A DNA stretch of 64,000 nt from Tetrahymena thermophila SB210 (taxonomy: Eukaryota; Ciliophora; Oligohymenophorea; Hymenostomatida; Tetrahymenidae): NCBI RefSeq assembly GCF_000189635.1, contig NW_002476361.1, forward strand, positions 124,001 through 188,000, in the 5' to 3' direction. How positions within the stretch are numbered: the first letter of the stretch is position 1; every line of letters begins with the position of its first letter. Below the pieces are notes generated by a model. It saw nothing but the letters and a program-made list of their open reading frames with translations. It was not told the origin of the DNA and ran no database searches. The translations under genes and the position numbers were made by a program. Below, piece after piece: positions 51,878 through 61,802 of this stretch.

Positions 51878-53131
51878 TCAAAAAAATTTGCTTTGGTACA
51901 TGCGGACTTCGTAACTTATATATTTCAATGAGGCAATTTATTTACATTTATAAATTATATTTTTTATTTCACTTATCGGATTAAGGTAGCTATTTTAATT
52001 TAATAAGTAATATCTTAATTTTGTAAATAAAATTAAAAAATTTACTCAAGACATAATTCGATTGTTTTCAATTATGAACATTTTAATATTTCTTTGAAGC
52101 ATAATATAAATCCATTTATGTGTTCTTCAGATTCATCATATTTTACAACTAAATCATCAAATGGATGATGTCTATAATTATTTTTAGTTATTTAAATATT
52201 TAAAACTTTATTTATTTATTACCCAAAATCTAAAATTAAATTTTTTAATTTTGTTAGTTTTAATATTGCTTTTCCTAAACAGCTTACTGTGGCTCCTTTT
52301 ATGAATTAACTTTATAGATTTATGAAATATAAGAAGATTAAATAGTCATTTTAGATGTATTAACCTTATGGCTAGGTTCAAAAATTAAATATTTTGAAGT
52401 GAAGATAGAGTTTCTGCCAATTTTAAAATGCCAAAGTCTTGAACGCATCCGTTATAAGGATTACTATTCCTTTTTTGAAAAATTATTTTAATTTTGATTC
52501 GATAGATTAAAAAAAGAAGCTAATTGTAATAAATAAGAAAGAATTTTTAATAATTATCAAATTAAATAATGAACAACTTTTTGATTGATAATAATTATTT
52601 ACTAAATATTTAGTTCAAAATGAGTAATACTTTTACATTAATTCAAGGATTTGAATAAATCAATAGCATCTTAGTCTTTATTGCATTAATTGCTTCATTT
52701 TATTTAATAATTAATATTAAAAATTAAAATTCATAATTTTTTTTACAATAAATTTAATCTCAAGTAGACTAAATTTGAACACCTAGTAAAACAGTTATTC
52801 AGTTATTTATAATAAATATGGAAACTAATTAATATATTTAAAAAATTATTTTATAAATAAATTAAAAGGCTAAGTTAGTTAGATAGTTAATTAATTAATT
52901 TACTTTGGCTCTATCTTAATTAAATTTATATCATTAAAATCCTTGTTTTTTAACTATTTAAAAAATATTTTTTAACAATTTTTATTTCTGTTTATTTTAT
53001 TAACATTAATTTTGTACTTCACCAGATTCTTTTAGCTCTATCAATACGTATTTTTATACTATTACAGACTCTTTAATTTGTTAAATAAATTACTAATAAA
53101 AAAATTAATTTTTATTTTGCTTCACTTCCAT
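51878..53131 (-). CDS. Leucine-rich-repeat protein B
   Basis: Eight exons: 53131-53018, 52953-52904 (50 nt), 52824-52747, 52692-52603 (90 nt), 52463-52365, 52309-52223, 52171-52046 and 51989-51878. Phases are 0 after exon 1 and 2 after all others; total 251 residues with TGA. Exons 4-7 encode LRRs (DAIDLFKSLNQCKSIT, ILKLAETLSSLQNIQFLNLA, CLGKAILKLTKLKNLILDF), but their length varies (87-126 nt), unlike gene A. Exon 2 has the 50-nt length shared by all four LRR genes. The final exon ends KYISYEVRMYQSKFF. The start is not settled: an upstream exon 53283-53244 beginning MGNEKSRP could splice in phase to an extended exon (from 53136), giving 266 residues with a potential N-myristoylation site. 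Protein binding is inferred from the fold only. Confidence 0.75.
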
Positions 53132-54231
53132 TTATTCTAGAATTAGTTAAATAAAAATATTATTTAATAAATTTTTTAAAAAAAAAAGATAGTTATTTTG
53201 TATACTTTGATAAAATAATTAATATCTTTTAATAAGCTTTTACGATTATCAATTTATGTTGGTCTTGATTTTTCATTTCCCATTTTATTAAACTTAGTTG
53301 GATTATTTTCTTTAATAAATTTTTAAATAATTACTTCATAAATAAGTTAAATCCATCCAGCAATTAAAAAGCTTTAAAAAAACAAAAAAATTATTAAACA
53401 ATAAATTGATATCTTTCAAATAAAAAATTTTTTATTTTAAGTTTTACATTCAAAAGACGGTAAATGAATTTATAATATTAAATTTTTAGAATTAAATAAT
53501 ACCATAGTTCCTCATATATTAACATTGAGTTTAATAAACACTTTTTTTTTTAAGTAGAAAAGGCCAAATTTATTTAAAAAAAGTGATTTTATTTGTCTTG
53601 TCCTAATTAATTAATGAGTATTTAGAGTATGTATGTATGTATGTATGTATGTATGTATGTATGTATGTATGTATGTATGTATGTATGTATTGAGGATATT
53701 TAATGTAAAATTAAGGTAAAATAATTTTCAAATACTCAAATAAGTATAAATTTTTTATTTCTAATACCAAACACTGAACCCAAAATTAATTAAAATATAA
53801 AAATTTTATCCTGCCATAATGATTAAACAAACAAACAAAGTAAATGAATCTAATATTTTTTGCCAATTTTAAAAATACAAAAATTTGAAACACCTAAATT
53901 TACTTAAATTTACTTAAAATATTAAATTTCTAATTATAAAATTAGTGTTTCTTTTATCATTTTCATCATAGTTTTAATTCTTTTTTTACTAATCTTGTCA
54001 TTTTATCAAATTTTTTATTTAAAAGCTTTTTTTCTACTGCTCCTATTTTATTTTTTCTTAATAAAATAATTAGTAAAAAAATAAAATCTATCTGTTTTAT
54101 TTTATTTAATAAATAATTATGAAATAAAAATGATTCATAAATTACATTTTATTTATATAATTCTTTCTTAAAATAAATAATTATATTCATTATAATTTAT
54201 TTTTATTTCATATTATTATTAATAAAAAATA
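53132..54231. other. Intergenic with GTAT repeat
   Basis: AT-rich spacer between two LRR genes on the same strand. It carries the (GTAT)n run and possibly a 5' exon of LRR gene B at 53244-53283. Confidence 0.6.
53627..53690. repeat. (GTAT)n microsatellite
   Basis: Sixteen uninterrupted copies of GTAT in non-coding DNA upstream of LRR gene B. Confidence 0.97.
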
Positions 54232-56031
54232 TCAAAATTTTCTTTCATACGATAATATCAGAGCCAAATATTAAATATTAGAACAGTTTCTAATTCCATA
54301 AACCAAATCAATAGAACCTGATTCATCAATATTATCATTACTAAAATTATATGAATAAAATTTTTTTATGTAAAAAAAACTTAGATAATAAATCAATATT
54401 TTAAAAATGTTGAATTACAAATAATTTACTTGGATAAATCTAAGTTTAAGGTTTTTAAATCTTAACATAACTTCAATGCAAATCCTAATCTAGATAACCC
54501 TTGGTTATTTATATTGTTTTCTCTTTAGTTTATATGAAAAATATTGAAGTTATTTTGAATTTTAAGATAAATTTAATTTTTCACAAATAAATATATTAAT
54601 TTGTATAATGCAACTTCAAATTTAAATTGGTTAACTGTAATTAAAGGTTTAAATGCTAAAGGTGCTAAAAATTTGCTAATTCTTCAGCTAAATCAGTTGA
54701 TCCTTTGTTTCCTATTTTATTACTTCTAAAATAAAATTGATTTAAATTAAAGGACTATTATTTCTTATTTTTAATAATATTAAAAGCAATAATAAATTAA
54801 ATCATTTATGTAAAATATAATTTTACTTTAGCAATAATGTTAAATCCAATAACTTTTTTAGTTTTCTTAGTCCTTAGCCTATGTTAAATTCTTCTGAACC
54901 TGAAATATTATTTTCCCTATAATTTTAAATGTATTTTGAATGCATTTTATAAATAATTTGTTAAATTAATAGAAATTATAAAAATAAACTGACATCAAAA
55001 TAAGAGTTAAGCTTTTAAGGTTTTAGCAATTAGATAAACCATTAATCAAATTTTAAGCACCTTCATTGCAAATATTATTTCTCCTAAATTATAATTTTAA
55101 TTAATTTTAAGATTATTTAAAGCTTTAAAACTTTTATAATTTGATTGATGTTAAAATTGCTAAAATTAATTTGTAAATACTTTAAATTTAATGTCAAGCT
55201 AATGAGGGTTTTACAACTTCCCAAACCGATACCCAATAAAGCCGCTCCTTCTTTCATGATGTTTGTATCTCTAAGCATCATAATATTATAATAAAGAAAA
55301 AGATAATGATGGAATTATTTGAATTAATTCTCAAAAATATTTTTTATTATTACTGAAAGATTAAATTAAACCAATAATTATTATCTATATAAAATAGCTT
55401 ATTCACATAAAATGTAAGCAAACACCCTACTTAAAAAATTATTTTAATTATTAATTAAATAATAATTTATAAATTTTATATTAAGAGGGTGTAATAATAT
55501 TTTCTTTAAAAATAAATTGCATATCTTATATCTAAAAAATTACCTTAAATAAATATTCAAAGTAGTTAGATTTGAACAATTTTTAATATCTTTAACTATG
55601 CCTGCTATTCCTACATCACGAATTTTGTTATAACTAATTTTATATTGTTATATTATATTTATGATCAAATTAAATAATAATAAAAATTAGTATCAATAAT
55701 CTACCTCAAATCCAAAGTTAAAGTGATTAGATTTACACATTTACCTAAAGCCTCTCCTAAGTTAATAGCTTTGTACTCATCAATCTTACTATCTCTTTTA
55801 AAATAAATTGAAACATTTTATTTATTAGAAATTTAATTAGGTTTTTAAAATAATTTTTTAAAATTTAAATAAATAAATAAATTGAGCTGACCTTAAAATC
55901 AATTCGAGATGAAAGTGATTAGTAAAATTAGATTTTGTAAACTATTTTTAAAGTTAATTAAGTCAATTTATATCTCATTATAACTTTTTTACAATTTATA
56001 ATTGCTTGAATATTTTGACCTAGTTTGACAT
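54232..56031 (-). CDS. Leucine-rich-repeat protein C
   Basis: Ten exons: 56031-55993 (39 nt), 55941-55892 (50), 55794-55705, 55633-55544, 55270-55181, 55083-54994, 54916-54827, 54725-54636 (six of 90 nt), 54522-54430 (93) and 54340-54232. Phase is 0 after exon 1 and 2 after every later exon; total 276 residues and a TGA. The repeats are clear, for example EGAALLGIGLGSCKTLISLT and NIINDIKNCSNL-type segments with Cys-x-NL before the beta strand. Several donors are GTCAG rather than GTAA, as in gene A. The 272-nt intron at 55271-55543 could once have held another repeat. No signal peptide or membrane segment. Cellular role unknown. Confidence 0.83.
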
Positions 56032-56513
56032 TTATGAAAGAATTAATTGTATTTATTTATTTATATATTTTTTAATTTATAAACAAAATATGAAATTTTA
56101 CATAGAAAAAAATGTAATAAAGTGCATAAAATATTTGTAAAAATTCTTCTCACTCTCTAAGTTGATTAATAATAAATTTTTGCTTATTTCTAATAAAATA
56201 ATAATAATAAATTCTTCTTTATTATATCACTAAAGTGGATACTAAAATAAATCATTCAAGTAGATATTGAGAATGTATTTTAAAACAAAAGTAGAAATGA
56301 CTCTAAGAAAAACAATTATATGAAAATATTACATAAATATGTGCTAATTGTATATAAAATGTATGAAATATGAAAATAATTAAAATGTAGAATCAAAATA
56401 ATTAATATACTAAGTAATTATTTTATTTTAATGTTTAAAAAAAATCAATTTTATATAGTTTCTACTTTGGCATTAACTAGCTAGAATATATTTATTTATT
56501 TAGCTCAATCTTT
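56032..56513. other. Intergenic spacer
   Basis: AT-rich spacer between the 3' end of the eEF1B-like gene and the 5' end of LRR gene C. No coding signal. Confidence 0.65.
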
Positions 56514-57090
56514 TCAAACCTTAGTAAATGATATGATATCAACAAATACGTCTTCTAATATTATTATTTAATCTATTAAATCATCTACAATAACTTTATC
56601 ATCTTCAATTACACATCTTACTTATATTTTTTTCAAACTAAAAGAGATAGGTAATATTTTTACTTCTCTATTCCACACCAATCCTTCTATTTTAACTTTA
56701 TCGAAAATTTGATCAGAAAAAGAGATTAAGTTTAGTTCTCCGCTATAAGGCTTTACTTCTAATACTATTAAGCTTTTAGCTGAGCTACCTGTTGGTTTAT
56801 AGGATACTTTTGGTACTGAATCCTTTGATTTTTTAGATTCAAAATCATCTAAAAAGGTTAGAGAATCTGATCGAATTACTTCTTTTACTTACTGAGCATT
56901 TTAATTATTGTTTGCTGTATCAAATGGACAACTATCGATATCGTCATCTGATTCGTTCAGTTCAAAAGTGTTTTTATTTTTCTATTTAGTTTGATGAAAA
57001 TATTTAAAAAATAAGTATGAATGAATGAAAAGGAATTATAAGTACTTTTTATTGATTAAGCTATTCTAAGAATGTTTTATTGATTTCCAT
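56514..57090 (-). CDS. Short, divergent eEF1B beta/delta guanine-exchange factor
   Basis: Two exons, 57090-57046 and 56981-56514, phase 0, giving 170 residues and a TGA. eEF1B beta/delta reloads eEF1A with GTP during translation elongation. Evidence: the acidic ESDDDIDSCPFD segment corresponds to the conserved DDDIDLFG linker; KSLIVLEVKPY starts the exchange domain; EGLVWNREVKILPI, LKKIQVRCVIEDDKV and the final ISFTKV match its order and its usual C-terminal end. The protein lacks the GST-like N-terminal domain, has only about 60 residues before the exchange domain, and differs at many normally invariant sites (VFVDIISF at the end). It may be a specialised paralogue beside a canonical gene elsewhere; that is inference. 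The frame is intact, so it is not an obvious pseudogene. The 45-nt first exon supplies the only in-frame ATG. Confidence 0.85.
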
Positions 57091-58076
57091 ATTGAAGCTA
57101 ATATATATCTTTTATGTTAAAATGTAAATTGAAATTTGATTTTAATTTTTTATGATATCAACTAGTAATCAAATAAAAAATAATTATAATTAAATTCAAG
57201 CATAAAAATACTTTTCAAATTATAGTTTGAGTAAATTATTCCTAAAAAAGTTATAAAAAATAATTATTTAAAATAAATATATTTTTAAAAATATTTTAAT
57301 AGTAAAAAATTAAGATGAAATTACTTTGATAAATAAAATAATTGAAATTAACTTAAACTTTTTTTTATTCTTGTTTCAATGATTAAATTTACTTATAAAA
57401 CATAATAGTATTGCTATTTATTATAGATAAATTTTATCAACAAAATATAAAATGTTTAATTCATTTTTATTTAATAAAACAAAATAATATTTTGCTAAAT
57501 TCTTTACATGTAAAAGAAGAGAATCTAAAAACTACTAATATTATTTATTATGCTTATATTTTATATAAAGTAATTATTTTGTTTTTTTATTAACTCATTT
57601 ATTTATTAGTTCTTTCTAAATTAAAATAAACCTTCTATCATTATAATCAGTGAATAATTCTTAAAAGATTTTTTGTTTTATCTCTAAAGATATTTTGAAA
57701 AATAATTGTTTAAAGTATAAAATTCATCATCTAAATTATTTTTAAAATTCATTTTATAACTATCAGCAAGTAAAAGTAAATGTAGTCAGTCCATAACATA
57801 TTTAGGTAAGTAAATTATTATTTTTGATGTATTTATGAATAAATAATTTATCTAAAGATTTTTAAAATTCACCATTGAAATAATATTTTTTGCTTTTTTG
57901 ATGAAAGGATGAGAGTATAAAAAGCACCAATAATAATCCAATCATTTTTCTAACAATTTTTTATGTAATATATTTAAATTTATATAAAATTTTTTAGATT
58001 TGAACTTTTAATAATTTTTATAACATCTTTTCAGAGTAAAAATCTTAAGTAAGATAAAAATAAATCCATTTAAAGA
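57091..58076. other. Intergenic, divergent promoters
   Basis: Spacer between the eEF1B-like gene (minus) and LRR gene D (plus), thus likely with two divergent promoters. Strongly AT-rich; no supported gene. Confidence 0.6.
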
Positions 58077-58963
58077 ATGCTTATTAAAAGCTATAAATAA
58101 GTAAAATTATTTTTTCTCAATTTAATTGTAATTTAATTGATTCTATAATAAAAAGTTTAAGTAAACTGAATTAAGTAGCTATGATAAAATAATGGTTCAT
58201 CTAAGGTAAACTTTACCATTTTTGTTAAAATATATTTTTTTTATGCATTAAATAAAAAGAGGAAATTCTATTGAGTAAAAGGCATCTTAATAAATTGCTC
58301 AAAAACTTTTAGGTTGTTTAAATTTATAAGCTTTAGAACTCAATTTGAGGTAAATCTTGTTTAAATTTAATGATATTCATTAAAAAAACAAAAAAAAATA
58401 TCTAATTTAATTTTTAATTACAATTAATATTAATAAAATTTAGCAACAATAAATTAGGAGCATAAAGTATCTCATTTATATCATTAAGTTTAGTGTCTTG
58501 TGATTAGTTAGTTTCACTTAGCTTAGATTTAAGGTTAAATTTAATTTGAAAATTATTTATTTGTTTATTTAAATTAAATTTAAATTTATAATATTTTAGC
58601 TAAAACTAAATAGGATTATTTGGAATTACTAATTTGGTAGAAAATCTATCTAAATGTAAAAATCTTTCAATTCTAAAAATTGATATAAGGTAATTAATTC
58701 AATTTTATAAATTAAAAAGATTTTTAATGAAAATTAATAGTCAAAACAAGGTTTTAAGTTAAAGCTTTATTGCTCTAGGAAATGGTTTAAGAAATTGCAA
58801 TAAGATATCAAATTTGCAACTAATTATTGAGTATTTTAAAATCTTTATTGTTTTTAATCTCACCATTAAAATTAATATAAGATATAATAAAGGGGAAATA
58901 ATCCGTTTAAAGTAAAAAATAACAAAGATGATTAGACTTGTCTAGAAGATAATAAAAAATTGA
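58077..58963 (+). CDS. Leucine-rich-repeat protein D (small)
   Basis: Seven exons on the plus strand: 58077-58100 (24 nt), 58156-58205 (50), 58260-58349, 58444-58533, 58600-58689, 58741-58830 (four of 90 nt) and 58882-58963. Phase 0 after exon 1, phase 2 afterwards; total 171 residues with TGA. The four 90-nt exons each encode one LRR (for example IAQKLLGCLNLQALELNL, ITNLVENLSKCKNLSILKI, FIALGNGLRNCNKISNLQL). It is the smallest of the four related genes and the only one on this strand. Introns are only 51-94 nt. The last exon (YNKGEIIRLKQKITK onward) is basic and not repeat-like. The solenoid is short, so it may need a partner or be a decaying copy. Confidence 0.82.
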
Positions 58964-60998
58964 TAATTATTTTAATATTCAATAATTTATGTAATTAATT
59001 TATTTACCAACTAATATTAGTTATTTACTATCAAATATTTATAAGTAAAACTTTTAATTTTTGTTATCTATTCAAAACAATTACCTTTTTTTATTAATAA
59101 ATAAATAAATATCTATTAATACATACATAAAGTTAAAAAAATTAATCAAGTTATTTATAAATATATATTTCTACTTTATTTAAATGTAAAAAATAAGAAA
59201 AGACATATGTTTCTTATTTATTTTGAAAACATATTCTTAAGTATATTAGTATTTAGAGAATTTAAAAGAAAAAGTATATCGTCAAACCAAATGAATAAAT
59301 AAGAAGTTCAAATAATAAAATCATTTAAAACTTTTAAAATAAAATTTTTTTTTATAAAATTTATTTGGAAAAATAAAAATAAGAATAGACTTTACTTAAA
59401 ATTCATTTAGTTATTATAAATTGAAATTATCTTAACTTTTTTTTAACTTACAAATTAAATTTCAATCAAAATTTTTTAATTTCTAAAAAAAAAATTTTTT
59501 TTCATCTTTATTATTTAGTAAATATTCTAACATTTTTATGTGTAAATGAAATAATAAAATTTTAAAATATATTTTAATGTATAATTTATTAAAATATTTT
59601 TAATTACTTCGGCATTTTTTAAGCCAAAAGTAGCCAATATAAAGAGCTTTTCTACCACTTATAATATTTTTAATTTAGAACAAGAAAATTATTCAGAGCT
59701 TAGTAATTGGATATTCAAAAACAAATATTAAGAGGTCATCATTAAAAATTTGGATATAATTATGTTTTTTGAGACCTTACTCACTTATATAGTATTATTA
59801 TTATAGAAATTAACGTTATCTAATTTGATAGTTATATAAACAATAATGTAATTCTGATTGTTAATTGATTAATTAGTATTATTTGATAAATAATTAATCT
59901 ATTTTAAAAAATACTTAATTTGATAGAATAAAATTTATAATTTTAGTAAACTCAAGATACATTATATAGTAATATTTCAAAGAATAATTAAGTTATAATA
60001 ATACATATTAATAACAAAGAAATTCTTTTATTTCTAAGAAGTGTAAAAATTATTTTATTTTTGTTAAATATCTTTAATTTATTATTTCAAAATAAATTAT
60101 TTTTATCTAATTCTTGAAGAAAAGCAGATATTACATTTATATATGGCAATTTATTTTTTTTTTTGGCTTCACTCAATAGTCTAATTTATTAAGCGATATA
60201 TTATAAGTTTGAAAATTAAATAAAAAAGAAAAATTTAAGTTATTAATTTTCTTACTTACTCAAGCAATCATATTTAATTATATTAAACATATTAAACTTA
60301 TTATATATTTGAAGTAATTAGAACTTTAAATTATTACTTTTCAAGGTAAAATATATATTTTAAACTTTCTTCTCAAATGACGTTAGATTCCCAGATTAAT
60401 TTTATAATTTCAAATATTGTAACCAGTATATTACTTTTTTTTTTAAATTTTACAAAAAATATGTTTTTTATGATATATTTTATATTAAATGGGAGTTTGT
60501 TTTTGTACATTTGTATTTTTTATGAATTTTAATTCACCTTTTTTTAGAAAATACAGATTTTATTTATTCATAAAAATGATTTTTGTTTTTTTAAGTTAAA
60601 TTAGCTCTGAAAATCAGAATTTATTTACTTTTTATTTCAGAGTATTTTCTTTTTTTATTATTACTCAATTAACAAAATTAATTAGAACAACTATTTTTTG
60701 TTATTCATTTAATATTTTTAAATGTTTTTTTATATTTTAATAAGATAATATTTATTTTATTCACATTTTCACTTTTATTAATTTATAAAAGGGATATTTT
60801 ATTTGGCGATTTTATTGTAAAAATAAATTAAATTTGTAAATCTTAATTCAAAATTAGCTCAACACTAAATCACCACAAAAAAAATAATAAAAATTGTGCC
60901 TTTTAAATTCTACCTAACTAACTACCTTTAATTCTTTTTATAAAAATTAAATATAATAAAAAATTAATTCTGGATTTAACTAACTCAATCAAAGTAAA
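58964..60998. other. Intergenic, possible coding remnant near 59605-59857
   Basis: Mostly featureless AT-rich DNA. On the plus strand about 59605-59857 reads in one frame through KPKVANIKSFSTTYNIF and NLEQENYSELSNWIF to a TGA, with good coding character but no ATG; this might be a last exon or gene remnant. Confidence 0.4.
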
Positions 60999-61802
60999 AT
61001 GAACAAAGGAATTTTCTTTATAGCTTTATTACTCTCCCTTAGTGTGGTATCATGCTAAAGATACCGCTATTAAACTAACATGCTTCTTGAGAGCTTGATT
61101 GAATTGAAGGAATAAATTACCTATCTTTCTAGAACTTAAGCTTAACTCTAACTTTTCTTATTTGCATATGAAAATGATATTGATCCTGAAATCCTAGTAA
61201 AGCTGTTGAATCTCAATTAATAATAGCGTATGCTACATGGTGGTTAGGAACAAAACGATTGTGGTAAAAAAAAAGAAAAAGCAGCAGCTGAAAAATAACA
61301 AGTTGATGACAATGGTAATGGCAGCTATAACAACAACAATGGTAGCAGCGATAATAAAAACAATGGAAACAATAAAGGTAACTACAATGATAACAACAAC
61401 AGTAACAATTAAATTCATAGTAATAACAATAATGGTTTGAATATTGATAGTAACAATACTATTATTATTGATAGCAACAATAATAATAACAATAACAACA
61501 ACAATAATAATAACAACAATAGCAACAATAATAACAATAACAACAATAACGACAACAACAATAACAACAATAATAACGGAAACAATAGCAATAAGAACAA
61601 TGGAAACAATGATAACAACAATAATGGAAACGGATCTTAGGACAATAATAATAATGGCAATAACAGTGGAAACCTTAGCCATAATGGAAACAACAGTAAA
61701 AATAACAACAATGACAACAATGGAAATGGTAGCTAAGATAATAATGGAAACAATGATGGCAATAATAACTATAACAACAACGGAAGTAATAACAAAAAGT
61801 GA
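60999..61802 (+). CDS. Secreted asparagine-rich low-complexity protein
   Basis: Single exon, 267 residues, stop TGA. The first 19 residues (MNKGIFFIALLLSLSVVSC) are a classical signal peptide ending before Gln20. Residues 20-95 form a helical, Leu/Glu/Gln-rich segment (LLESLIELKEQITYLSRTQ) that is probably the folded or interacting part, with one Cys in NDCGKKK. From about residue 110 to the end the protein is almost pure Asn with Gly, Asp and Ser, in blocks such as NNNGNN and DNNNNGN, encoded mainly by AAT/AAC. It is most likely extracellular or in a secretory compartment such as mucocysts; the low-complexity tail may hold water or ions. Function unknown. The many overlapping open frames on both strands here are by-products of the AAT/AAC repeat. 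Confidence 0.88.
61440..61640. repeat. AAT/AAC trinucleotide-like repeat tract
   Basis: An interrupted AAT/AAC array inside the Asn-rich gene, keeping reading frame. Alternation of the two Asn codons shows that it is older than a simple slippage repeat. Confidence 0.85.

Noticed and set aside
55425-55493. Small inverted repeat (ACACCCTACTTAA ... TTAAGAGGGTGT) inside an LRR gene C intron
   Set aside because: Short, imperfect and unaccompanied by a target duplication; probably chance or a local hairpin.
57411-57593. 60-residue plus-strand frame in the divergent promoter region
   Set aside because: Length is expected by chance when only TGA stops translation, and composition is intergenic.
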